The notes under the pieces: model-generated
Databases searched by the model: none
The model's input: only the letters and a program-made list of their open reading frames with translations
Told to the model about the DNA's origin: nothing
In this document: positions 1-11,448 of the stretch, piece after piece
Layout: every line of letters starts with the position of its first letter
Position numbering within the stretch: the first letter of the stretch is position 1
Assembly (NCBI GenBank): GCA_037178975.1
Contig: JASJZH010000004.1
Location: 5,704,001 to 5,768,000 of the forward strand
Reading direction: 5' to 3'
Length of the DNA: 64,000 nucleotides
Source: Oscheius tipulae
Lineage: Eukaryota > Nematoda > Chromadorea > Rhabditida > Rhabditidae
Program-made: the position numbers and the translations under genes

Positions 1-422
1 GGCAGAGGTAATGGAGACGGGAAAGCTTGACACATATCCGCTATTATATGCATTCGACCGAGCATTGCTTTTTGAGCACTGCTATTTCCCGGAGGCTGAC
101 AGGTGAGAGTTCAGATGACCAGGAAGGGGACCATTGGCATTGTGGAAAAGAATCTGTATGAGACACTGATATTTTGCCGAGAGTCTGTAGTAGGAACGTG
201 ACCAAACCTCTACAATCTACTCTCCCAGAATCTCTGACAGTGCAGATGTAGTTGACTGACAATTACTGCGAGAGTCAATGGAACGACTCTTCAGAAGTAT
301 CAGTCTATAAGGAATACCACCATAACTTTCAACTGAACGTACGGACCAGATCACTACCGAATATCCAGTTCGGAATAAGTAACATTTCGAGAATCATGTT
401 TATTAGGTGCGAATACAAAAAT

Positions 423-784
423 TTATTTTCCAATGACTGGGTTGACTCCTGGTGCAACTCCCAGCTCCCTTTGGATTAGAGTCATCGCCATCAGACACTC
501 ATAGATGCTCTGGTACATGTACTGCAGATTGTTTGAGGCCTAAATTGGAGTATTATACTCCAAGAACCTTTCAAACTTACGTTGGCCGGAACAGCAGCAG
601 GATTGGCGAAGATCTTCTCGATGATCTGAAGAATTTCTGTCAGATTGCTAATGATCTGGTTGATAGGGACTCGAATGATGGCTGCAGTGGCTCCTCCGAT
701 GACATTTGTGGCCTGATTAGGCGCGGCGATCTGAGCTTGAACGACGAGGAGAACGGCGAAGAGAGTTATGAGTTTTAGGGACAT
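423..784 (-). CDS. small secreted protein, two exons
   Basis: Exon 1 (784-581) and exon 2 (539-423) join in phase 0 through a GTAAGT...TTTAG intron and give about 106 residues. The first 19 or so residues (MSLKLITLFAVLLVVQAQI) are a clean signal peptide. The rest is small, uncharged and helical-looking, with no cysteine framework. An AATAAA overlaps the stop codon and probably serves as the poly(A) signal. A TATA box lies 32 bases upstream of the start. The next gene to the right runs away from it and shares its size, signal peptide and intron phase, so the two may be distant paralogs. I recognise no family; nothing indicates an enzyme. Confidence 0.65.
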
Positions 785-815
785 GGCTAGCTGTTTTGGT
801 AAGCTCCTATTCGCC

Positions 816-823
816 CTTTTATA
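816..823 (-). promoter_or_regulatory. TATA box of the 423-784 gene
   Basis: On the minus strand this reads TATAAAAG and sits 32 bases before the ATG at 784. The divergent gene at 1601 has a matching TATA at the same distance, which supports both starts and implies very short 5' leaders. Confidence 0.55.
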
Positions 824-1562
824 GCCTTTTCAGTGGAAATCAAGCGATGTTTATTTTCCAATACAATGATACAACAGTTCGATTAAACTTGTTTTCCGGC
901 TGGTAATTGAACCGGGTAGACGCGAAAAAAAAATAGCTGCTGTGCAAATGGATCACCGTGATCAGTCGTACAGGACTTGAAATAACCTATTAGATGATCA
1001 AAATCACGTCATGCTGGCATAAAATTGGGAACTTTTTTAACGGGTAGTCCGGAAGCCTGAAGGCAATGGCTTCTACAGCTTGAACAGACACCCTTCTAGT
1101 GTTAGAGAAAACCTCCGTGTTCATTAGGCCTTGTGAAGAGATTCGTTTCTACTGTGCTGAAAAGGCAAAATCCTTTGAATATTCAAGCGATTTCTGTCAA
1201 GGCTTCGTTTCTTCACAAAGCTTTGAACGAGAAATGTTTCCCAAATATTTCTGGCCATCTGAAACACGCTATTCACTTGTTAAATGAGGTATAAAATTAC
1301 GACTCCCTCCGCAAAAGTGATGAAAAGGGAAAACGAAACAAAACTATGGAAGAGTACGATGTCTTTTGGGATGACATTCTACATTCGTGCGGAATACTGT
1401 TACATGGATTGCAAAACACTTTTTCCAAACCAAAAAACCCCATTCCTATTATTGAGAATCCGCTCTATGTAACTTATTCAAAAACACCACAGGACCATGC
1501 TGCTCAAACAAGACTTCGAAAAAAAGTTGACCAGCTCGATCAACTCGACAAAACAGGCTGTC
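824..1562. other. shared intergenic region between divergent secreted-protein genes
   Basis: About 740 bases lie between the two TATA boxes. The reading frames here are short and lack splice or coding signals. I see no gene. It is presumably the shared upstream control region. Confidence 0.4.
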
Positions 1563-1569
1563 TATAAAT
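1563..1569 (+). promoter_or_regulatory. TATA box of the 1601-2000 gene
   Basis: TATAAAT lies 32 bases upstream of the ATG at 1601. The spacing equals that of the divergent neighbour. Confidence 0.5.
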
Positions 1570-1600
1570 GAAGCTTACTGCAAACAAAATCAATCCACTT

Positions 1601-2000
1601 ATGTCCTTCAAAACCGTGGTCTTGGCAACATCCGTAGCCCTTCTGGCCATCTCGGCCAGTGGCCAATTCATTCCTGGCCAGTCTTCCAGCTACAGCATTG
1701 TCAGTCAACTGAATCAGATACAATCTATCCTCGTCGCTCTGATGACCAGTCTGGGTCCATATACTACGGGGCTGTCCACTGCTCCCGCTGTAAGTAGGAA
1801 GAGGCAGAGTATAGTTCGATCTTCAGATCACTGCAGACTTGTTGAGGATCAACACTCTCCTCATCTCGACTCTTTCCCAGATAACTACGATCGTCCCGTT
1901 CCTTATGGCTACCACCTTCACCCAAGGAATAGCCGGATCCGCAGCTGGAGCTATCAACGCCGCCAGCTACCCGGGCATTGGTGGAGCTCCGATTGGCTAA
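1601..2000 (+). CDS. small secreted protein, two exons
   Basis: Exons 1601-1789 and 1827-2000 join in phase 0 across a 37-base GTAAGT...TTCAG intron to give 120 residues. I chose the ATG at 1601 over an in-frame ATG 33 bases upstream because it begins the signal peptide (MSFKTVVLATSVALLAISAS) and sits correctly below the TATA box. The mature part is rich in Ser, Ile, Leu and Thr and ends in a Gly/Ala/Pro-rich tail (SYPGIGGAPIG). There are no cysteines in the mature chain. Length, signal peptide, intron phase and promoter spacing resemble the divergent neighbour. Function unknown. Confidence 0.65.
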
Positions 2001-2137
2001 TGAACGTGATTCTAACGCAACTAATAAAGTTTCCCTACTAACAATAGCTATACGGCATAAAATTTAATCGTTCAATCACACGAAAGTTAACTTATAAAGC
2101 GAAAACAGTAACAGGCTGAGAAAATAACTGAAAAGAT

Positions 2138-3804
2138 TTAGAAAGAAAGATGGAACATTGTTGCACGACGTTGCTGCTGAATGCGGAGATTGGCGGCCTT
2201 GCAAAGCGAGTCGATTTCGTTCAGGACGTATACGAAGAAATTGATGTCCTGATCCGTGACAGCCTGCGTCCGGTTGAACTTCTGCCACGAGGTCATGTAC
2301 TTGGACTGGATGTCGATGAGACTCGAGTAGACGACGAGGAGGTTCTTCAAACTGGTTGTGTGGTTGACGATCAGTTGGAGAGCCGGGAAAATGGGGGACT
2401 GGACGAAAAATTGAACTGGAAACAAACCTCACGAACTCGAATCCAGACCACATTGTAATCGTTCATAATTAACGGGTTTTTGATGTATTTCTTGAGGACG
2501 ATTTGGAGAAAGTTGATGGCCTGCTCTTGTACCTCTCCGTGACCCTTTGTTATAGTAATTTCTAGAATCTTTATGCTGTTGCTGAGGAACATCAAAGTCA
2601 GCTTCTGGATTTCGACAGAGAAGCTCTGAACACACACATTTCGACCTAAAGAATAAAACGGCTTACATTTTTGGCATAAGTAAAGTTTCGCGTGACAATT
2701 TTCCAGCAGTTCAAGGCAAAGCCAATCTCGCTAACGTTTATATTGGACTTGACAGCGACAAGACTGCAAAAGGTGTGTTAACAAAGTCAATCCGAACAGC
2801 CTACCGTATCCAATCGGCTTGAAGTTCAATCAATTCGGACCAGTGAGACCTGGTCTTTCGAGCCTGGACCGTCCTTCCGATCGTCTCGAGCTTGTTCATT
2901 CGCCTCCAATCAACAGCGGTGGCTGGAGCTTTCTGAAAATCCTGCGTACGCAGCATAGAATCATGATTTACCGGAGTCAGACGCGGCCGACCTCTGACAC
3001 AATGAGGAGGTACAGTTGCCTTGACTTGCCGGACCGGTCGGACGATTTTTTGCTGAGGATGAGCATTCCGAATAACCGGTATAGGACGTGGCCGACCACT
3101 GGCTCGAGAAGGAGGACCACTTTGCGATATGGAGACAGCGGCGTCTCTGGGAGGCTTCAAAGGCTCAACCCGAGCTATTCTGAAGGAATATGTTCAAGAA
3201 ACGAAACACAGATAAAACCTCTCTATGGTGGCATTAATCGGTCGCAATTTGGACATTTGCTGCTTGTTGGCATACCATTCAACCTGCGAATCGGCAGATT
3301 TGTCGGATGTCATGGTCACGTCGAGCAGATCTTCCTCGAAAGAATCGTGTGCATCCAAGTTATTTCTACCAATGACGATGACCTTCTTAGTTTCGTCACG
3401 AGGCAAGTCTAACTTAATGATCATATTTTCGTCGACAGCCTCTGCATTGTCCAAAATCTCACAGCTGCCGTCATCGCTACACTGCGAAATCTCCAAAGTG
3501 GGTGGGTTCACCACAGCGAGGGCATGATGGTTTCTAGAAACACAATTTGTGAAGAAATGATATGGGTGCTTACAGCTTCTCCTGATCTTCGATCTGTGTC
3601 TGGGTGGCTAGTAAGGTTTGGGAAAAGATGCTCGTCGAATTAGTCAGCTGCGTATAGGTGGTCTGCGATATGGTTTTAGACTTGATACAAGCGATGGCCA
3701 CTCCTGTGGATACCTTCAGAGAAAATTGCGCCTCTTCTAAAATAATGTGAGTTTTTATATAAAATTAGCGTACCTGCACATTTTCGTCCTCTCGAGGCTG
3801 ACAT
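2138..3804 (-). CDS. unrecognised protein with AT-hook-like motifs and a helical C-terminus
   Basis: Seven exons (3804-3774, 3736-3574, 3533-3219, 3179-2805, 2763-2667, 2625-2449, 2398-2138) keep phase throughout and give about 472 residues. The ATG at 3804 follows a TTTTTTCAG at about 3828, a probable trans-splice acceptor. Residues 1-65 are Ser/Thr-rich. Around residues 100-165 there is an acidic stretch. Residues 175-290 are basic and Pro/Arg-rich with two repeated cores, SGRPRPIP and RGRPRLTP, which resemble AT-hooks. The last 170 residues look all-helical. A weak resemblance of that part to the katanin p80 C-terminal domain was considered, but I cannot support it. The final intron's donor could be 3 bases either side of that given. 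Confidence 0.55.
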
Positions 3805-4284
3805 CCTTCTCCGAGATGATTTTACCCTGAAAAAAAACAACTATTTTGCTCGATAATTATTTCATAAAGAGAGTGAAAACAAGGAGAGAAAAAGTGAACA
3901 CAACAGCAAAATGCAGCGTTGCCAAAATGTTAGGCCAATCCCAACAAGTCAAAGTTTGAAATAATGGCAGTGCTCTAGCGCCTTACCGTAATCTGAGTAT
4001 CTTTTGCCGAGTATTCAAACCAGTAAACTTGGTCGAAATTGCTTTTTCTCAACGGGGAAAACCAGTCTCTTCTGCTTTTCACTGTTTTTTTCAACTACCG
4101 TAAAACCTCTATGAGAAGCGCATGCTCTTCAGTTTATCAATATATCATCTTTTTTTTACTAAAACGCAAGTGACTGTGTGTCTATCATGGTGTCCGCACA
4201 ATTGCCTGTCAACACTAATACCCAAAAACTCGGACAAGTCATTTCATGTCAAGAGACAAGGGAACAAAAAAAAAACCGCTACTA

Positions 4285-4320
4285 GGGAAGCGGCGCAGCC
4301 GCCTGTCATCAGTTCTAAGC
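4285..4320. repeat. Helitron-like 3' hairpin motif
   Basis: The core AGCGGCGCAGCCGCC can fold as a hairpin (CGGC-GCA-GCCG) and is followed 11 bases later by CTAA. Near-identical cores occur at 60743-60758 and, degraded, at about 7920-7932. A hairpin near a CTRR end is the known signature of Helitron 3' termini. No transposase is attached. Confidence 0.35.
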
Positions 4321-4384
4321 CAAGACGAAGACTAAAGGGTTTTATAACTAAGTCAAGGTAACAAATAAATAAAAAAAACAAAAA

Positions 4385-4585
4385 TCACTCTTCAAAGTCT
4401 ACCGGAGAGTCGCTTTCTCCTTCATTTTCCTCCTTCAATGATCCCACAATCGTATCCTTTGTCAGCTGGTGCCAGGCTTGGGCAGCCCATCCGAGATACT
4501 TGTCCATTGAAGGAGTTTTCGAATTTTGTATATACTCTCGATTCGTGAGTGTGCCCGAATTTTGCTTTTGAATGGGGCTTTCCAT
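4385..4585 (-). pseudogene. possible pogo/Tigger-like transposase C-terminal fragment
   Basis: A short open frame ends in a stretch with the spacing seen near the C-terminus of pogo/CENP-B-type DDE transposases (W..xAW..L..DTI..S) followed by an acidic tail (EGESDSPVDFEE). No catalytic triad, helix-turn-helix or upstream exon is visible. It lies among repeat debris between two genes. It may equally be a chance frame. Confidence 0.25.
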
Positions 4586-4784
4586 AATACATTTCCGGGC
4601 CTGAAGGGCATTTTGAACTAGATACTGTGTGTGTGGATACGCAATTGCGGTCGGTGATCTTCAAATGGCTTAATTGAATGGAAACTGGCTCTCCCTATTT
4701 TTGACGCCATTATCACTTCTTTTTTTCTATTTGCCAACGAATCAAACATATAACGTTTCAGACCGGATTCCATGTGCTTCTTCT

Positions 4785-7700
4785 ATGCTGCAAACTGTTC
4801 TTCGTAATGGCGGAAGAAGATTCTCCGGCACTGTTCGATATCTCGCCAGAGGAGCACAGTTAGTTTTCCCGCTTTTTTCCTACTACAGGCGTGTCCGATT
4901 CAGAGATTCGCACTTCAAATCGACGAAAAGCCGATGGGAGGCGTTAAATTCGCTGGCTTCGGAGGCCGACTTGGACCTATTGAAAAGAAACGATTTCAAG
5001 GGTATCCGCGGGAGAGAAAATACAGTCAGTCTACTATTTGTATCCAATACATCAGATTTTTCTTAGGTAGAAATCCAATCGAGTCAGCCAGAAATCGGCT
5101 TGGCGAAGCTTCAAGAGCACTATCAGAAGAACTTTCGCATTCCCGCCGACACGATCCTCGATGTTGTTCTTCGTCTCGAGGCTAACGAAGGCTAGTATAC
5201 GTCTTCAATTTTAACAGGCTTTTTTGCAGAAGGAGTTACCAAGTCGCTAAAAAGCGCCTCAGCACGATGGTTGCCCCTTCTGATCGGCTCCTGTGGTCTT
5301 CAAATGTCCCATTTGGATGTCAAATCTCGCTCGGCAATCCTGGACAGGCTGTGGCAGCAAATCAATCGTCTAGGTTAGCCATTTTTCACGTTTTTCAACA
5401 TCAAAATTCGCAGAAATGCCCATCGACATTGAGAGCTCCAACACGCGTCTCCGGGTTTTTCTGGAAAATGAGATCCCCTTCGATGCGAACAAGGAACTGG
5501 CTTCTATTCAAGAACAGCGGTATCTTTTTTGTTAACTTTTCTATAAACAAAAGGCTTTCAGAGGCCTTGTACCGAATCAAAAGACGTTCCAACTGCTGCT
5601 GGAGCAACTAGCCAGGACGGGAGACCCGGATCGCTGCAAGGAGATGGTCTACAAGATGGCCAATCAGGGTTGCATCATCGATGCCGACTGCAACGCGAGT
5701 CTCGTCTACTGCTTCACGCTGAGGGGATTCCAGAAGAAGGTCGAGAGTCTCATTGAGGTGAGTACGAGATTTTTTCTTTGTCTTGGAAGCAAGAAATCAT
5801 GGATAGTTACCCGAGAAACGAGATAATAAGATACGATCTCAAACTTTTCCAAACTGACCTCTCGACCCACTTAAAACGACCTTTTTTCAGTCCTCCGCCA
5901 CTAAATTTGGTCAAGGTGCCTGGATTCAGGCCCAAGGAGCCTGTGCTCTAGCCGCCACCGTTCGTGGCGACATGGACCTCCTCCGAAGTGTACTTCGCCG
6001 CTCCGTGGATCAAGAAAAACAGCTGCTTCTCCCCTATACGACCAGCTTCGACATTATATGGCAGCTGGCCAAAAACAGTGGCAAACAGTACGGATTTAGT
6101 AGAAATATACAGCTCATTGAACAGGTTTTACTTCATTTGCTTGTGTTCTTACAAGCGGTTTTCAGATTATGCAGCACATGAATCGGAACCGAGGGTATTT
6201 CCGCTATTTGGGCCGAGAGGTAGAGCGACACATCAGTCAGGAATACTACTACACCGCGGTCGCTCTCTTGGACAACGTGGCCAAGATGTCGGAATACATG
6301 CTGAAGCAGCAGAAGAGTAGTAGGTTTTAAAAAAAAAAACTTCTAATTAAGTATTTCAGTGTATGTCCGTCAAGTAATGGCTCGAATGGCGCGCCAAATG
6401 ATTCGAAGCCGTGTTCCGATGGACACGGTCAAGGATATCGCTAACAGGATCAGTGCCAACTTCAAGTCTCCGTAGGTTCCTTTCTTTTTTGTTCAGTTCC
6501 TCAAGAGTTCAGGCAAATAATTCAACACGAGCTCCTCTACGGCCTGCTCACATTCCGCGAGTTTTCGATGGACGAACGAATCGATCGAGTGGCTGCCATG
6601 TTGGATACGGTAGATCCAAGGCGCGAGAGGACACATCTCATTCTTCCTCTACTCACAGCGTAGGGTTTTCTTTGTCTTACTGTGTTTAGAGCCTTCTGGA
6701 AAGTGTTCCTCGTCTTCTGTGATGCTGTTTCTTTCTCATGGGGTAGTAGTAGTGGTCTTTGTTTCCCGATAGTAATAATATCGCAGAACAAGCTGTCTGA
6801 TACAATTCAACAAAAATCTGGTTTACTGTAGAATTCTAAGATCTTTGACTAAGATAGCTTTGAAAAGGCCCACTTTTTGGTTTCTCAGCTCTCACAGCAT
6901 GATACTTGTTGAAATACACCTATTTAAAACATTGTCATGACAACATGACCTAGTAGTCGTTTGTCCTGATTCTGATTGATGTTAGGGCGAGGTTTATGGT
7001 ACGTGTATGACCTTTTCTATGTCAGCCGTCTCGTAACACCTTCGTTGTTCAGTTCGTGGATCGCATACCTGGTCAGCCAGGCCAGGTTACTGACCAAAGA
7101 CGCGCGCTATTTACAACCTGGCTGTTGAGCTCTCCTTACAATCGTTAGTCTCGACTCTTATGTAAAGCGGAGGATTGTAGCCCCTATCCCCAACTAGCCC
7201 CTATACTTTGACTACCCAGTGGGTAGTACCGACTCCCAGAAAATTCACAAAAGGCGGCTAAACAGGAAAAAATGTATTTTCTACCTCCCTTTCTTCTTCT
7301 GCACTTTCTTCTTCTTGTCCAGCTCGCGACGCATCTCCTTCTCGAGGTACCAGACGGGCAGCTTGTTCTGGCCATTCTTCAAAACCTCATTGACTCGTCT
7401 CTTTCGGTCCTGACACTCGCGTTGAAGTATTGTCTGCCTGTGGAGCACGAGCCAGGTGTAGGTGCAACAGGCGCTGAACACGAAGCCGATCATCAGAATG
7501 ATAAATGGGGTGCAGCTCGGCTTGTTCTTGACCTCGTCCGGGATTGTTCTGATCATTTTCAGCAGCAAGAAATACGACCTTTTGGAGCGGAAAGTAGATG
7601 CTGGACTAGAGTCCTCTGCTCTTTTTTGAAAGAGCCAAAATATTTGTTCTTTAGATCAATTAGGTCAAACTATTTACTGCTTCTAGGCAAACTTGTCAAG

Positions 7701-10700
7701 TCCTATCAACCTTTAGTAGTAATCTTCTAGGAAGCGGACTCGTGGGAAGGTTGCTCACAGCCTCCCGAAGTTGATCTACGATAGAACTTTTGACGAACTC
7801 TTCTGTTCAACGGGTTGAAGTCTTCAGTAGCTACTCGAACAAAAAACTATAACAGCTGCTAATGTGCTTGTTTTGACAATTCATCTTTGGGGGAAGCTTA
7901 GAAACTTAGGGTATTGGAGAAGCGGCACAGCCATCTGTTGTCAATGTAAGTCAAGACTAAGGGACAGCGAAGCCGTCGTAGACGACTAGTAGGAAAGAAG
8001 TCTTTGAAAAACCTTACCTATCGGGCGAATCTCTGGTTTACGATCACCGTTCGCCACTCAATTTGTTTATGTAATAAAAACGATTCAGTTTCCAGAGAGG
8101 AGTCTATAGAGGAGCGGCTAAAGACGCTCTTCCGCTGCGGCAACATCGGCTACAAGAATATCGACGAACTGGACATGGGTTGTCTAATCAGCCTGCTTCT
8201 TCAGCCCCTCTACGGTTGGCCTTTCTCTCTACTGTTCAATTAAACCCAATAATCCAGAGAAAAACCGTCCACGAGCAAATCTCTCGCGTCTAGACGTCAT
8301 AGTGCGGATTCTGAAGAGTTTCGGCGTGCCGGAGACCTCGATCTGGCACCTCATCCACAAATGGTACAAAATCCGCGAGCGGGATATCGAGGCCGATCCG
8401 AAGGAGGAAGAGAGGACGGATGTGCCGGGAATCTTGCAACTCCGCGGCTGGCTCAAGGCCACCTATTCGCCGATTTTCGAGAATAAGGCCACAGCGAAAC
8501 AATCCCAGCCGAAAGTCAAAGCCAGTCTGGAGAAGCTGACGTCGATTGTGGAGAGCGGCGACTCAACCAGGGCATGGAACTACGTGAAGCAGTACGGATG
8601 GCCCGAGGAGACGAATTTCGCCAAAATTGCACCTGCCTTTCTGGAAATTATGCTCGAGAACGAGGACTGGACTACTATCAAGGACTTTCTCGTGTCAGTG
8701 TAAGTAGTTTGCGTGCTTAAAAAAGATCCCTTAATATAAGCATTTTTCTTTAGGAAACACTGCGAAATGAGGGGGAATGTGGTTGTTTAGCTCCTATCAA
8801 CCACGTAAACTTGGAGCTAACTGCATGGAATTCCCACTTTGTTGCATGCACATATTCAACTTTACCAGTTTCAAACCGGTGGTTTGTAGTAGTTCTTGTT
8901 ACTCTTTTGGTCGTTTTGGCTATTTCATTTTCTAGGCTACACCAATTTGCGGTCTTCACAACATACAGCTTTTTGGTTTTAGCAGGCTTTTTATCGCCTT
9001 CATTTGTGAACTTATTGCTTCGATTTATCCATTTTGTAGAATCTCAATTTGAGGCTCTGTTCATCTCAAGTAGACCCCTTCTACCGTTAACTCAATAACG
9101 GCCGGATTTCCATAAAAATAAATAAAGGGAAATAGCTGAAAGGATGCATTTATTTCAGATCAGGATGCTGTCCGTCGACCGAAGACTCGCCCATCACCAA
9201 CATCAACGTCCTAACAATCCTTCGCCTGTATGCAAAAGAAGAGACGAACGAGTTCTCGATACGAGCCCTCACGGACCTCTGTTTCGAGCTGAAACGACTC
9301 TTTCCTCACAGTAAGCCATTTTTTAACCTCGAAACAATCAAAATTCAGCATTGACCACGCAGCAGAGCTTCTACGGAGCCCAGGCCGAGTTCCACACCCT
9401 AATTAACACGGTATTCGGCTGCATGAAGAAGAGCAGAGGCGGAGTGACGGTGGAGAAAGTGGACGAGTGCATCGACCTGTTGAGGACCCTCGTCAAACTC
9501 GAATTTGTACATATTTTCGCTACCGAAACCATTTCCGTGACTGTCGTTAGCAATGTTCTCAGAGTGTGAGTTTCTTTATCATTTTGCTTCTTTGAATAGC
9601 CTTCAAACCACGTCAAAAAGCCAAATGACAGTATTGGAATTACAAACGTTTTAGCAGCCAGATCGAGTATATCTTTTTCGTATTTGACAAGATTTTATGC
9701 TTGCCGGTCAGGTAACATCAAAAGAGCCTTCGGGAACTTTTTTCTATCATCGTCTCTAGTCTCTACCCAAGTACTGCGAAAAAGTAGATTCATCTTCCTT
9801 TTAGTGATCAACTTGTGTCCATCGAGCTATCCACAATCTGATTCGATTAATTTCAGACTCGGCTGGGATGAAGCAGTCAATACGTGGATGAAGTTCCAGA
9901 CGGGATTAAACTGTTCAAACGCCGTCATCGAACTCTTCCGCAGCGCCACACACGAATGGAATGATCAGACGAGCAATGTCAGGCTGCAATACGGTATCAT
10001 TTCTCGTCTAAAGTTGCCATATCGCCCTCAAACTTTAGTGATACACAAGGCCCAAAGCTTCATCACGGCATCGCGAGTTCACCTGCTCTACGTGGCTGTT
10101 CTTCTTTCCTTAAAGAGACAGACCCAGGCAGAAGACTACTTTCAGAAGCATGCCAATGCGATCAAGGCTCACGACTGTCCCTCGGTCCTGAAACTCTGGA
10201 TGGTCTTGAAGTTCAAATCTGTAGATTTCGTCTATTTTTAATCAGACGAAGATGTTTCCAGATCGATGAGGACTTTGTGCTGCGATTCATGGATCTCTGT
10301 CTCAAGTACACGGATCTGAATGCGAGTGACAACGACACGAAGCTGATCAAGGCCGACGTTCTTCGAGTTTGCAGTGAGTTTTGTTTGTTCTTACAGAATC
10401 TGTTATTGAAAATAGTCTGTCAATCAAATTTTACGTGTAGAGTAAAGTCATTAAGTAGGTTCAGATCAGATGAGCCAAACGTTCAGAGCAAAGCTGAACC
10501 CCAATCAACCTCCTAATTTTCAGAATTGAAGAACCTGGCACCGCTGGCTTTGCGTCTCTATGACCGTTTCAAGAGCCACAAAGTCTACTTCGACGCAGCC
10601 GAGAAGCTGCGTCTGTACGAGCTGGTCGAGAAGCATTCCCAGCTAGCCCGGAAGTGGATTTTCAGTCCGGATGGACTGCTCCGAATCACCCAGGACCATC

Positions 10701-10789
10701 CAATCATTCACGGTACCGAGATGTGGCGAATTGAGAAGGATCTCGTGACCGAAATCGCCGAGCTCAATCAGCAGGATGCGGGTAAATAG
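4785..10789 (+). CDS. LRPPRC: LRPPRC-like mitochondrial pentatricopeptide repeat protein
   Basis: Eighteen exons with consistent phases give 1017 residues. LRPPRC-type proteins bind mitochondrial mRNAs, stabilise them and support their translation. The start MLQTVLRNGGRRFSG is Arg-rich and free of acids, like a mitochondrial presequence. It follows a TTTCAG at 4756-4761 (probable trans-splice site). Exon 6 (5562-5757) holds a textbook PPR unit (GLVPNQKTFQLLLEQLARTG onward), and helical-pair repeats continue to the end at WRIEKDLVTEIAELNQQDAGK-stop. Intron 3 (5191-5229) must be GC-AG, because GT alternatives bring an in-frame stop. The 1.4 kb intron 6660-8095 contains an antisense gene. LRPPRC is the best fit; another large metazoan PPR protein is the main alternative. 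Confidence 0.8.
7281..7556 (-). CDS. small single-pass membrane protein nested in the LRPPRC-like intron
   Basis: An uninterrupted 91-residue frame with strongly coding codon choice starts at the ATG at 7556. Residues 14-38 or so form one hydrophobic segment (FIILMIGFVFSACCTYTWLV). The rest is basic and probably coiled, ending in a lysine-rich tail (KKKKVQKKKGR). It lies wholly within the 6660-8095 intron of the plus-strand PPR gene and is read the other way. I see no cleavable signal peptide. The topology suggests an organelle or ER membrane anchor, but I recognise no family. Confidence 0.55.
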   Translation of the reverse strand: MIRTIPDEVKNKPSCTPFIILMIGFVFSACCTYTWLVLHRQTILQRECQDRKRRVNEVLKNGQNKLPVWYLEKEMRRELDKKKKVQKKKGR

Positions 10790-10999
10790 TGTAGGTAGCT
10801 TTTTTAACGTTGTTGTTGATTTTTTTTTCTTGTTGCCAAGTTGTTTTAGAATCATAAAATGGTCTCTTACTATGATTTCTCTTCCCAATTTGATGCTGAT
10901 CATGTTCACCCTTCACCTTTGTTTACGACATCAGGGGATATGTGATTAACTTCTTTTTTTCAAATGACAGCAATGATCAGGTCCTAAATAGAGATATTT
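10790..10999. other. intergenic, nothing recognised
   Basis: AT-rich sequence downstream of the PPR gene stop. No clear AATAAA follows closely and no gene is seen before the palindromic element. Confidence 0.3.
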
Positions 11000-11440
11000 G
11001 GTAATAGTTCGGCAGGCGGCTCGGTCCATTCAAACGGGTTTTCGCGCGCATTTTTGAATTCGGCGGGATTTTGAAATCTTTTTCTCGTTTACGATTTCTA
11101 CGCCTTTTCACTGCTTTTCTCAACTTTTTGCCTTACCTTTTATGTCTTTTCTTGTTCGGTTCAAGTAATAAAAACTAAGACTGCCTTGTTCTCCGTTGGT
11201 ACAATCTGCTCCCGTCTGTTGGTCAACCGATAGGAGTCAATTATCATTATACAAGACAGTTCTAGTTTATATTACTTGAGCCGAACAAGAAAAGACATAA
11301 AAGGTAAGGCAAAAAGTTGAGAAAAGCAGTGAAAAGGCTTAGAAATCGTAAACGAGAAAGAGATTCCAAAATCCCGCCGAATTCAAAAATGCGCGCGAAA
11401 ACCCGTTTGAATGAACCGAGCCGCCTGCCGAACTATTACC
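11000..11440. mobile_element. palindromic MITE with 8-base target duplication, copy 1
   Basis: The element begins GGTAATAGTTCGGCAGGC and ends with its exact inverse, and the two arms stay nearly complementary for about 170 bases around a spacer of about 100. It is flanked on both sides by AGATATTT (10992-10999 and 11441-11448), an 8-base target-site duplication. There is no coding capacity. Eight-base duplications and GG-starting ends are known for Merlin elements; hAT elements also make 8-base duplications. Copy 2 lies 2.2 kb away. Confidence 0.85.
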
Positions 11441-11448
11441 AGATATTT

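Noticed and set aside
8754-8790. Alternative PPR-gene exon after a TTCTTTAG
   Set aside because: It runs into a stop within a few codons. The acceptor at 9158 continues the frame for 152 bases.
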